Below, piece by piece: positions 10,273 through 18,265 of a stretch of 64,000 nt of DNA. A program made the translations under genes and the position numbers. Below the pieces are notes generated by a model. That model worked only from the letters and a program-made list of their open reading frames with translations, was not told the DNA's origin and made no database searches. The DNA lies in the NCBI RefSeq assembly GCF_019130065.1, contig NZ_JAHSPG010000006.1, positions 186,001 through 250,000 on the forward strand. The letters run 5' to 3'. The stretch comes from Pinibacter aurantiacus (GTDB lineage: Bacteria; Bacteroidota; Bacteroidia; Chitinophagales; Chitinophagaceae). Each line of letters starts with the position of its first letter. The stretch's first letter is position 1.

Positions 10273-10386
10273 CAACTGCGTGAAATTCAAACCAGGGTTA
10301 GTTAAAATACAAGTAGGCGACGTTCTTATTTTTTAGTCACTTTACGTTACCTATTAATCATCTGAAAATTGCACGATTATACTGGT

Positions 10387-12753
10387 ATGAAGAAAATATT
10401 ACTGACTATAGCAGGGAGCGCTTTCCTTATCGGAGGATTTGCGCAATCGTATTTGCCGGAAAGAAGCAATGCAAAACTCAAAGTAAAAAACGTCATCCCG
10501 TTAAAGGCATACGCTTTTAACCTTAAGGATGTCACCTTATCGGATAGCGGTCCTTTTAAACATGCAATGGATATCGATGCCAACTACATGTTATCCCTGG
10601 AGCCTGCAAGATTGTTGAATCGTTTTTATAAGAATGCTTCAATCGCTCCGACAGATAGTGCTTATGGCGGTTGGGAGAGCGAAGGCCTTTCCGGGCACAC
10701 GCTCGGGCATTATCTGTCTGCATGCTCCATGATGTATGCGACAACGAAAGATATGCGGTTTAAAAAGATTGCGGATCATATTGTGCAGGAATTGGCGAAG
10801 TGCCAGAGTGCTCGAAAGACGGGATATGTGGGCGCGATACCAAATGAAGATTCTATTTTTAACAGAATAAAAAGAGGTGAGATAAAATCAGGTGGCTTTG
10901 ATCTGAACGGTGGATGGAGCCCATGGTATACTGTTCATAAAGTGATGGCAGGCCTTGTAGATGCTTATATGTATTGTGATAATGCGCAGGCATTGGAAGT
11001 GGTGAAAAAAATGGCTGATTGGACTGGTGACATTGTAAACCCGCTGACAGATGAACAAAGACAGCGCATGCTGAAATGCGAATACGGTGGCATGAACGAT
11101 GTGCTGGCAATGATATACGCAATTACCGGCGATAAGAAATATTTGACTTTGTCTTACAAATTCTATGATGATTTTATCATGCAGCCGCTTGCTGAAAACA
11201 AACCGGATCCCATTGCAGGAAAGCATTCCAATACCAACATTCCGAAAGCTTTGGGAAGTGCGAGGCAGTACGAGTTAACATCAAATGCCGGTGACATGAC
11301 TATTGCTAAAAGATATTGGGACATCACGGTGGATCATCATACCTATGTAAACGGTGGCAATGGCAATTATGAATACCTTGGAGCGCCGGATAAATTGAAC
11401 GATGCATTGAGTGACAATACTGCAGAAAGTTGTTGTGCATACAATATGCTTAAACTGTCTGGGCATTTGTTTACATGGCAGCCGCAAAGCAAGCTAGCAG
11501 ACTATATGGAGCGCACTTTGTACAATGATATCCTCGCTTCTCAAAATCCTATCGATGCGATGATGCTGTACTTCGAACCATTGCGCATGGGAAGCAAAAA
11601 ACAATTCAGTGATTCGTTTAACACCTTTACCTGTTGTGTAGGCAGTGGTATGGAGAATCATGCGAAATACGCTGAGAATATTTATTTTGAAAGTGCTGAT
11701 GGCAACAGCTTGTACGTGAATCTTTTTATCCCTTCAACGCTTAACTGGAAAGCAAAACAGTTGACCATTTCGCAGCAATCAAATTATCCCGAAGCAAACA
11801 ATATAACACTTGCAATTGGCGGTGTTGCAAACAAAAACATTGCATTGCTCGTAAGAAAACCATGGTGGACAAACAAAGGCTATACAGTTAAAATAAACGG
11901 ACAGGCGTCCAGCTTATTTAAAGAAACAGATGGCTACATTGCTATCAAACGCACATGGAAAAAAGGAGACAAAGTTGAACTGACATATCCAATGGAGCTG
12001 TACACGGAAAGCATGCCTGACAATAAAAATCGCATTGCCATTTTGTATGGGCCTGTGTTGCTTGCTGGAAACCTTGGTGACACAATGCCTGATCCTGTGT
12101 ATGGAACGCCGGTGCTGATGACAGACAACAGGAATGTTGCGCAATGGGCAGTGGCTGATGATAATGCCCCGTTGGTTTTTCGCATGAAAGGCGTAGGCAA
12201 ACCATTCGATGTAACGCTTAGTCCGTTTTACAAAAACATCGACAATTATTATTCTGTATACTGGGATTTCTTTACCAATGCAGAGTGGAGCGCCAGAGCC
12301 GCGGAATATGAAGCGGAGAAAAAACGTCAGAAGGAAATTGAAGCCAATACAATAGATGTGATGCGGTTAGGGGAGATGCAGCCGGAGCGTGATCATAATT
12401 TGAAGGCAAGTGAATTCTCGTATGCCAGTGATGCCTTTGGCAAGACGGGAAGAGAGGCACGCAAAAACGGATTCTTTTCATTTGACATGAAAGTGGAACC
12501 GGGTTCAAAAAATGCATTGCTCTGTACCTATATTGGAGATGATAAAAATCGATTGTTCGACATCCTGATCGATGACGTAAAAATTGCGAGCCAGGAACTC
12601 AAAGGTGGCACACCGGGTAAATTTTTTGATGTTGAATATCCAATACCTGCAGAGTTGATCGCCGGCAAAACAAAAGTGGTCGTAAAGATTCAGGGCAAGG
12701 AAGATAAGACGGCAGGCAGGATGTTTGGGTGCAGAGTAATTAGGAAATCGTAG
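10387..12753 (+). CDS. GH127/GH146 beta-L-arabinofuranosidase (DUF1680)
   Basis: Zinc-dependent, cysteine-nucleophile enzyme that removes beta-L-arabinofuranose, found on hydroxyproline-linked arabino-oligosaccharides (GH127) and on pectic arabinan (GH146). I start it at ATG 10387 because that gives a clean signal peptide (MKKILL to GGFAQS); the TTG at 10369 extends it without purpose. The (alpha/alpha)6 domain includes GLSGHTLGHYLSAC and LKCEYGGMNDVLAMIY. Compared with the characterised HypBA1, the acid/base is E329 (GNYEYLG), and the zinc site is E347, C349 (AESCC), C416 and C417 (TCCVGSG), with C416 the expected nucleophile. A C-terminal beta-sandwich follows. The motifs look closer to the GH146 branch, but I cannot separate the two families without alignment. 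Confidence 0.9.
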   Translation: MKKILLTIAGSAFLIGGFAQSYLPERSNAKLKVKNVIPLKAYAFNLKDVTLSDSGPFKHAMDIDANYMLSLEPARLLNRFYKNASIAPTDSAYGGWESEGLSGHTLGHYLSACSMMYATTKDMRFKKIADHIVQELAKCQSARKTGYVGAIPNEDSIFNRIKRGEIKSGGFDLNGGWSPWYTVHKVMAGLVDAYMYCDNAQALEVVKKMADWTGDIVNPLTDEQRQRMLKCEYGGMNDVLAMIYAITGDKKYLTLSYKFYDDFIMQPLAENKPDPIAGKHSNTNIPKALGSARQYELTSNAGDMTIAKRYWDITVDHHTYVNGGNGNYEYLGAPDKLNDALSDNTAESCCAYNMLKLSGHLFTWQPQSKLADYMERTLYNDILASQNPIDAMMLYFEPLRMGSKKQFSDSFNTFTCCVGSGMENHAKYAENIYFESADGNSLYVNLFIPSTLNWKAKQLTISQQSNYPEANNITLAIGGVANKNIALLVRKPWWTNKGYTVKINGQASSLFKETDGYIAIKRTWKKGDKVELTYPMELYTESMPDNKNRIAILYGPVLLAGNLGDTMPDPVYGTPVLMTDNRNVAQWAVADDNAPLVFRMKGVGKPFDVTLSPFYKNIDNYYSVYWDFFTNAEWSARAAEYEAEKKRQKEIEANTIDVMRLGEMQPERDHNLKASEFSYASDAFGKTGREARKNGFFSFDMKVEPGSKNALLCTYIGDDKNRLFDILIDDVKIASQELKGGTPGKFFDVEYPIPAELIAGKTKVVVKIQGKEDKTAGRMFGCRVIRKS

Positions 12754-13135
12754 AGACAAGGCAATGCCTTGTCTGTACCGACGTTGAAAATTGAAAATGG
12801 TAGCGGCGAATCGCTCTCGTCCTCAAACATAAACAATTAGCAATAAGTCAACATGGGGCTATTTTTAATAGCCCTTTTCTATGTCCCGTTATTTGCATGA
12901 TCGAAAAAATACACGCCGTTACCCTCTCAATTCCTAACTCCTAATTTCTAACTCCTGCTTATTCGTGTCAATTTTACAATAAAACCTGTCGTTTTCACCT
13001 GCGCCGTTATTTTCTCCCCCTTTAAATGTGAATTTTCCCCCCTAATGGATATTTTAGCAACGCTATTTTTGAATAAAATCCCCCGCATTACTGTTCCCAC
13101 AGTATTGTAGGGAAATAAAATTAAGTTGCCATAAG
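12754..13135. other. Gene-free spacer with two hairpins
   Basis: This 382-base gap separates GH127/146 from the tandem GH43 gene. It opens with a short palindrome directly at the stop codon (AGACAAGGCA with TGCCTTGTCT, 12754-12774). A compact terminator-like hairpin follows at 12856-12878. Around 12925-12960 there is a run of imperfect CTCCTAACT-type words on one side only. The last 100 bases are AT-rich with C-tracts and probably hold the promoter of the GH43 gene, but no convincing promoter boxes could be assigned. Confidence 0.6.
12856..12878 (+). terminator. Rho-independent-like terminator after GH127/146
   Basis: The stem GGGCTATT / AATAGCCC closes a TTT loop and is followed by TTTT, the classic intrinsic terminator shape. 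It lies about 100 bases after the GH127/146 stop codon and before the next gene on the same strand. Confidence 0.65.
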
Positions 13136-15304
13136 ATGAAGTATTTGTTCCGCTCGCTTTTGTTGTTGTTTTTTCCTTCTATGATTTTTGCTCAGGCTAC
13201 TGCCAAAAAAAAGGTGACGCTGTCGACGTCCAGGGAAAAATACCAGGGTTACCTTTTCGCATATTTTACAGGTAATAGGAAAAGTGAAGAAGCCATTCGA
13301 TTTGCGATCAGCATAGATGGTTATCATTATCGCGCCCTGAACAATAACGAACCCATTGTTTCTTCAGAGAAAATAAGTTCTACCGGCGGCGTTCGCGATC
13401 CGCATATTTTGCGCGGTGCCGATGGCAAAACATTTTACATGGTGGCGACCGACATGGTGTCTGCACATGGCTGGAACTCGAACAGGGCAATGGTGTTGTT
13501 GAAGTCAACTGATCTTGTCAACTGGACCTCCAGTGTGGTGAATATTCAAAAACGTTTTCCCGGAAACGATAGCCTGTTAAGAGTTTGGGCACCGCAAACG
13601 ATCTATTATGCGGAAAAGAAAAAGTACATGGTGTATTTTTCATTGAAACATGGCAATCAGCCAGACAAGATCTATTATGCGTACGCAAACAATGATTTCA
13701 CGGATTTGGAAACAGCACCGGTGCAACTTTTTTACAGTCCAGACAATGCTGCTTGCATCGATGGCGATATTGAAATAAAAGACGGTAAATATTACCTGTT
13801 CTTTAAAACAGAAGACAGATTGCCCGGCATAAAAGTCGCAGTATCAAACAAATTGACTGAAGGCTATGTGATGCAGAGTGACAATTATGTGCAACAAACA
13901 AAATCTCCGGTAGAAGGAGCGGGTACATTCAAGTTGAATGATGGTAGTGGTTATGTGTTGATGTACGACATGTACACTAGTGGAAAATATCAGTTTACAA
14001 AGACAACAGATTTTAAAAGCTTTTCGGTGATTGATCAGGACATTGCGATGAATTTTCATCCACGTCATGGAACGGTGATGCCTGTTACAACAGAAGAAAT
14101 AAAGCGTCTTTCGAAAGAATGGATGAGCTATGATGCTGTGATCACCAACGTTGCGAATGCTCAAATAAAAAAGATCAATATCGTTTTGGATACAGCCACT
14201 AAAACGTTGACACTGCCTGTGTTGCCGGGAACTGATTTGAAGAATTTTGATCCGGGTTTTGTAACCTTTCCAGGCATAACGGTTACTGCCGCGACTCGTG
14301 ATTTTTCTTCCGGTGGTGTTCGTTGTACAGTAGCCATTGCTGGAAAGGGTTCTCAATCCTATACTGTAAAGGCAGTGGAAAATCACAACCCGGCGATTGC
14401 TGGTTTGTACGCTGACCCCGATATCATTTTTGCAGAAAAAACAGGCAGGTTCTACATGTTTCCAACCAGCGATGGATTTAACGGTTGGTCCGGCACATAC
14501 TTTAAATCATTCTCATCTCCCGATCTGGTGAACTGGAAAGATGAGGGCGTGATTTTGCAATTGGGAAAAGATGTTAGCTGGGCGAAATCAAGAGCATGGG
14601 CACCTTGCATTATTGAAAGAAAGGTCAACGGACAATACAAATACTATTATTACTTCTGTGCTGAGGCGAAAATTGGTGTGGCGGTGAGCGATAATCCAAC
14701 AGGTCCGTTTGTAGATCTTGGCCAGCCTTTGATCAGCAAGCGTCCTGAAGTGATTACACGCGGCGGACAGACAATTGATCCCGATGTATTTCAGGATCCT
14801 CAGACGGGTAAATGTTATTTGTATTGGGGCAACGGTTACATGGCGGGCGCTGAGTTGAATGATGATATGATTTCTCTTAAAACAGAAACAATAAAAGACT
14901 TTACACCAGATAGTACCTATCGCGAAGGCACGCATGTTTTTTACAGAAACGGTATTTATTATTTCATGTGGTCGGAGGATGATACACGTGATCCCAACTA
15001 TCGTGTGCGTTACGGCATGTCCACATCGCCAATGGGGCCAATGAAGATTCCTGTAAGTAATTTGGTTGTTGCCAGAAAAGATGCTTCGGGTATCTACGGG
15101 ACGGGGCACAACTCAACAATACAGGTGCCGGGAAAAGATGAATGGTATTTGGTATACCATCGCTTCAACTATCCCAATGGCATAAAGATGGGTGGAGATG
15201 CGGGTTTCAATAGGGAAGTCTGTATTGATAAAATGGAATTCAATCCAGATGGAACAATAAAGCAAGTGGTGCCTACGCATGAAGGTATTAAGCCCGTGAA
15301 GTGA
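13136..15304 (+). CDS. Tandem GH43-GH43 fusion, putative arabinofuranosidase/xylosidase
   Basis: A 722-residue secreted protein with two complete five-bladed GH43 propellers. The signal peptide ends FAQATA near residue 22. The first blade set (about 30-310) has base D88 (GVRDPH), modulator D209 (CIDGDI) and acid E260 (PVEGAG). A short beta domain links it to the second set (about 410-715), with D427 (LYADPD), D548 (TIDPDVF) and E597 (YREGTHVF). Both active sites therefore look intact. GH43 enzymes are inverting and commonly remove alpha-L-arabinofuranose, beta-xylose or beta-galactose. Two different halves suggest action on two linkages of one branched glycan. The subfamilies cannot be assigned by eye. 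Confidence 0.88.
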   Translation: MKYLFRSLLLLFFPSMIFAQATAKKKVTLSTSREKYQGYLFAYFTGNRKSEEAIRFAISIDGYHYRALNNNEPIVSSEKISSTGGVRDPHILRGADGKTFYMVATDMVSAHGWNSNRAMVLLKSTDLVNWTSSVVNIQKRFPGNDSLLRVWAPQTIYYAEKKKYMVYFSLKHGNQPDKIYYAYANNDFTDLETAPVQLFYSPDNAACIDGDIEIKDGKYYLFFKTEDRLPGIKVAVSNKLTEGYVMQSDNYVQQTKSPVEGAGTFKLNDGSGYVLMYDMYTSGKYQFTKTTDFKSFSVIDQDIAMNFHPRHGTVMPVTTEEIKRLSKEWMSYDAVITNVANAQIKKINIVLDTATKTLTLPVLPGTDLKNFDPGFVTFPGITVTAATRDFSSGGVRCTVAIAGKGSQSYTVKAVENHNPAIAGLYADPDIIFAEKTGRFYMFPTSDGFNGWSGTYFKSFSSPDLVNWKDEGVILQLGKDVSWAKSRAWAPCIIERKVNGQYKYYYYFCAEAKIGVAVSDNPTGPFVDLGQPLISKRPEVITRGGQTIDPDVFQDPQTGKCYLYWGNGYMAGAELNDDMISLKTETIKDFTPDSTYREGTHVFYRNGIYYFMWSEDDTRDPNYRVRYGMSTSPMGPMKIPVSNLVVARKDASGIYGTGHNSTIQVPGKDEWYLVYHRFNYPNGIKMGGDAGFNREVCIDKMEFNPDGTIKQVVPTHEGIKPVK

Positions 15305-15360
15305 GACAAAACAGGGACGCAGATGTCACGGATTGGACTGATTTTCACTGATTTTTTCGT

Positions 15361-15422
15361 CATAAAATAAATAATAAAGCCTGTACATTTAAATGTGTGC
15401 AGGCTTTATTATTTATTTTATG
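15361..15422. terminator. Strong 27-bp hairpin after the GH43 gene
   Basis: The arms 15361-15387 and 15396-15422 pair over 27 bp with one mismatch and an eight-base loop; the stem core is GCCTG(T/C)ACA flanked by AT-rich ends. It lies 56 bases after the GH43 stop. Because the arms are A/T-rich at the base, a transcript from either strand would end in U-rich sequence, so it may stop transcription in both directions. The fold is visible; the function is inferred. Confidence 0.75.
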
Positions 15423-15497
15423 GAAAAATGAGTTAAATGCATCTTTGCTGAATGGATAATGGATAAGCGAGGGTGTTTTAAAATCAAAATTACGAGT

Positions 15498-16148
15498 ATG
15501 AGAATAATGATCTGCCTAACAAATATCTTGATTGTCGCTGTTTTGATGACTTCCTGTGGCTCAATAAGAACGAGCCATTATGCTGCCTACAATCAATTTC
15601 GCTATGGCAGTGAGCAACCGCGTTTTCATTTTAGCAATGATACCTTGAAAATAGAAGGGGCGTGGAGTTGGGCGAATGAGGCACGGGCAATACCCAAGCT
15701 TTCATACATTCCTAAAAATGTCCGCAAGACATTGGAGCCTATTGCGAAAGAAAAAGGTTACGTATTGTTTGCAACCTGGACACCTAATCGTAAAAAGTTC
15801 CGAAACGAAGGATATGTACAGGTGACGAAAGATGATGTTCGATATGTAGACGAGAACAATCAGCAATTCTTTGTAACAGTTTTAGTGAACGATCAGGAGT
15901 TTAAAACTGATACAAGCGTCTACAAATTCCGTGGAGTAAATTATGATACCAAATTTCAGATTTACACGAGCAAACCAAAGCTCGCAGCATCAGGCTACTG
16001 GGTAATGGAAGTGATTGCTGCGTCAGAAAAACGGTACTATGATTTTGTTTGCATCACAGACGAATCATTCATGGAGTCGAAAGAAACAAGAGAGTATCAG
16101 GCTAGTGTTTTTCTGGAAGATATTCAGCACCAGTTTGTGGGGCAATAA
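15498..16148 (+). CDS. Hypothetical lipoprotein
   Basis: A 216-residue protein with no family recognised. I choose ATG 15498 over ATG 15459 because it starts directly at the signal sequence MRIMICLTNILIVAVLMTSC, whose lipobox LMTSC places the lipidated cysteine at residue 20. The mature part is mixed alpha/beta with many aromatic residues and a conserved-looking stretch EGAWSWANEARAIPKLSYIP. Its stop codon overlaps an ATG of the nuclease reading frame, although the nuclease probably starts 62 bases later, so the two are likely co-transcribed. Confidence 0.7.
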   Translation: MRIMICLTNILIVAVLMTSCGSIRTSHYAAYNQFRYGSEQPRFHFSNDTLKIEGAWSWANEARAIPKLSYIPKNVRKTLEPIAKEKGYVLFATWTPNRKKFRNEGYVQVTKDDVRYVDENNQQFFVTVLVNDQEFKTDTSVYKFRGVNYDTKFQIYTSKPKLAASGYWVMEVIAASEKRYYDFVCITDESFMESKETREYQASVFLEDIQHQFVGQ

Positions 16149-16210
16149 TGTACCTTCGTGCCATTGTAAGTCTTCTGCATAAAAAAATAATCCGACGACT
16201 GAAAACACAC

Positions 16211-16693
16211 ATGCGTACATTCCTATTTTCTCTGCTATTGATTTTTACAATCAATGTTTCCGCACAAACTTTAAAAGGCAAAGTGGTCAAGGTGAGCGAT
16301 GGCGATACGATCACAATTCTAGACAGTGTGCATCATCAAATTAAGATACGGCTATATGGTATTGATTGTCCTGAAAAGAAACAGGATTACGGAACTGTGG
16401 CCAAAAACTTTACCGCTGATAGATGTTTTTCAAAAGTGATCAGTGTTGTGTCAAAGGGAAAAGATAAATATGGCAGAACGCTTGGCGTTGTTATCTTGCC
16501 TGATAAAAGCGAACTTAATTTGTTGCTGCTTCAAAGGGGGCTTGCATGGCATTATAAAACTTTTGACAAATCAATAAGATATGCAGGCGCTGAGCTTAAT
16601 GCAAAGCAGCAAAAATATGGTTTGTGGGCAGGCAAAAATCCTGTGGCACCATGGGAGTTTAGAAAGGAAGGCAGTATAATTTCGAAACCGTAG
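16211..16693 (+). CDS. Secreted thermonuclease-family nuclease (SNase-like)
   Basis: Calcium-dependent nuclease of the staphylococcal nuclease fold, about 160 residues. I start it at ATG 16211, giving the signal peptide MRTFLF to NVSAQ; the upstream ATG at 16148 only adds a basic leader. The family motifs are VSDGDTITI, then R47, D52 and E55 in RLYGIDCPEK, and R89 in KYGRTLG. R47, E55 and R89 correspond to the catalytic Arg, Glu and Arg of the family. It probably degrades extracellular DNA or RNA. No tie to the sugar genes is evident. Confidence 0.88.
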   Translation: MRTFLFSLLLIFTINVSAQTLKGKVVKVSDGDTITILDSVHHQIKIRLYGIDCPEKKQDYGTVAKNFTADRCFSKVISVVSKGKDKYGRTLGVVILPDKSELNLLLLQRGLAWHYKTFDKSIRYAGAELNAKQQKYGLWAGKNPVAPWEFRKEGSIISKP

Positions 16694-16794
16694 AAACGCA
16701 TTGAATGCGTTTCTGTAGTATAAAGTATTTGTGATTTTTTGAACAATGTTTTTGTCTGTTTCGGACGCAAGAGAGACGCGTTCAACGCGTCTCT
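16692..16794. repeat. Two short palindromes between convergent genes
   Basis: The nuclease gene (+) and yciI-like gene (-) converge here. At 16692-16714 AGAAACGCATT pairs with AATGCGTTTCT, and at 16772-16794 AGAGACGCGTT pairs with AACGCGTCTCT, each around a single central base. The first includes the nuclease stop codon and the second touches the stop of the minus-strand gene. They are variants of one palindrome, related in form to the one at 12754. They probably serve as a terminator for each direction. Confidence 0.75.
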
Positions 16795-17056
16795 ACAACA
16801 TACTATCATCCCAATCTTTAATCACAAAGGATTTAATGATTCCTTCCAATACAAAAGGATCTTCTGCAACGAATGCTTCAGCTGCTGCACGCGTTCTAAA
16901 TATTGCAAGATTGCCACCTCTGTCGGCAAATGGGCCAATACCAAGGACTTCGCCTCTTGCGACATATTTATCTACGATCACTTTGTGTCTCGGATAAACA
17001 GACAGAATTGTTTCCATTGTTGCCCCGGAGCCTTCGCCAATTACTATGGTTTTCAT
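16793..17056 (-). CDS. YciI family protein
   Basis: An 87-residue protein of the YCII-related dimeric alpha/beta-barrel fold, recognisable from HKVIVDKYVARGEVLGIGPFADRGGNLAIFRT and the ending EGIIKSFVIKDW. These small proteins have a conserved His/Asp pair in a ligand pocket, and most lack an assigned function. No signal peptide, so cytosolic. It lies downstream of the ArsR gene on the same strand, separated by 115 bases that hold a long inverted repeat, so co-transcription is uncertain. Confidence 0.85.
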   Translation of the reverse strand: MKTIVIGEGSGATMETILSVYPRHKVIVDKYVARGEVLGIGPFADRGGNLAIFRTRAAAEAFVAEDPFVLEGIIKSFVIKDWDDSML

Positions 17057-17060
17057 TTTT

Positions 17061-17174
17061 TAAGTTCTTAGTTGATAGTTGTTGGTTGTTAGGTTTTTAA
17101 TTCCGAGAGTTCTCATTTAGTGAAATATGTTTCACAGAATGTCTAACAACCAACAACTATCAACTAACAACTTA
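17061..17174. repeat. Inverted repeat with 32-base arms between arsR-like and yciI-like genes
   Basis: The arms 17061-17092 and 17143-17174 are complementary over 32 bases with one mismatch; the inner 23 bases are perfect. The words are GTTGATAGTTGTTGGTTG and its complement. The right arm includes the stop codon of the ArsR gene and the left arm ends five bases from the YciI start codon. In the transcript it would form a large hairpin with a 50-base loop, separating the two genes or stabilising the upstream message. Confidence 0.85.
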
Positions 17175-17495
17175 CTTCCCCGCTTTATTGTTCAAAATCG
17201 TTTCCAGTTTTTTCAACTTGCTTGTCCAGAATTTATCAAAGTAATTAATGAAATCCTGCAACTCGTTAAAACCATCCTGCTTCAATGTGCAATAGCGTTC
17301 GCGGCCAATATCTGTAATGGAAATAAAGCCTGCGTTGTACATGATCTTTATATGCTTTGAAACGGCAGGGCGGCTCATGTCAAAGTTTTCTGCCAAAGCA
17401 TTTATGGTCATGCTTTCGTTTGAAAGCAGGTGTAACATTTGCCGGCGGCTGGGGTCTGCAATTACCTGGAATACATCAAGTGCTGGAGCTGTCAT
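17172..17495 (-). CDS. ArsR-family winged-helix regulator
   Basis: A cytosolic transcription regulator of about 107 residues. The start is placed at the ATG in 17495-17493 because it overlaps the stop of the upstream SRPBCC gene as ATGA (translational coupling) and begins with MTAPALDVFQVIADPSRRQML, the usual ArsR N-terminus; an upstream ATG at 17546 lies inside the SRPBCC gene. The helix-turn-helix is MTINALAENFDMSRPAVSKHI and the wing follows at about residues 60-72. No metal-binding cysteine pair is seen, which fits the ArsR/AHSA1 gene-pair type rather than metal sensing. Candidate operators lie ahead of the SRPBCC gene. Confidence 0.9.
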   Translation of the reverse strand: MTAPALDVFQVIADPSRRQMLHLLSNESMTINALAENFDMSRPAVSKHIKIMYNAGFISITDIGRERYCTLKQDGFNELQDFINYFDKFWTSKLKKLETILNNKAGK

Positions 17496-17920
17496 TGAGT
17501 AACTGTGTTTATTGATTCTTCGAAACGTTTTAAGCAGTGCTTCCATCCGCTGTCGTGCGCAATAATGTCTTCCAAAACAGTAAATCCATTGTGTTGTAAA
17601 TGAAGCTCTGTTCCATCGCCTTTAGGAACAAGTGTCCAGTCAACTTTCGAATTGAAATTCCTGTTCTTATCCATTGTGCTGCCATTCCAGGAGTAAGAAA
17701 GCTTCGTGTAAGGATTTACAGTTAATACTTCACAATCGACAACGCCTGCGTAAGCACTATCTGCTTTTGGCACAAATGTAAATTGAAATTTGTAGCCGAC
17801 AACTGGCTGAAAGTTAGATTTCATCAGCCATTGCTCAATGAGTTCGGGTTTTGTAAGATAGTCCCAAACTTCTTCCGGTGATTGCTTAAAGAACCACGAT
17901 TGTTTTATTTCTTTTTCCAT
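17492..17920 (-). CDS. AHSA1/SRPBCC domain protein
   Basis: A 142-residue START-like (SRPBCC) protein of the AHSA1 family: IKQSWFFKQSPEEVWDYLTKPELIEQW at the N-terminus and GWKHCLKRFEESINT at the C-terminal helix, a hydrophobic ligand pocket fold. It is cytosolic. Genes of this type are often paired with an ArsR regulator, usually with the regulator first; here the order is reversed, with a four-base overlap. It is the first gene of the small minus-strand unit, directly behind the paired palindrome at 17926-17969. Confidence 0.9.
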   Translation of the reverse strand: MEKEIKQSWFFKQSPEEVWDYLTKPELIEQWLMKSNFQPVVGYKFQFTFVPKADSAYAGVVDCEVLTVNPYTKLSYSWNGSTMDKNRNFNSKVDWTLVPKGDGTELHLQHNGFTVLEDIIAHDSGWKHCLKRFEESINTVTQ

Positions 17921-17925
17921 AATGA

Positions 17926-17969
17926 GTAACTTTTAGGTTACGTAAAGTTATATGTAACTTTTGAGTTAC
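17926..17969 (-). promoter_or_regulatory. Paired palindromic operator candidate ahead of SRPBCC-ArsR
   Basis: Two copies of the same inverted repeat lie just upstream of the SRPBCC start codon: GTAAC-TTTTAG-GTTAC at 17926-17941 and GTAAC-TTTTGA-GTTAC at 17954-17969. Each has perfect five-base arms and a six-base spacer, and the copies are 28 bp apart start to start. A dimeric winged-helix protein such as the ArsR encoded second in this unit would bind such sites, suggesting autoregulation. The repeat is seen; binding is inferred. Confidence 0.6.
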
Positions 17970-18008
17970 GCAAGTATTTTTTGAAAAAAAACTGCCGGAG
18001 TTGGTTGG

Positions 18009-18263
<255 letters not shown>

Positions 18264-18265
<2 letters not shown>

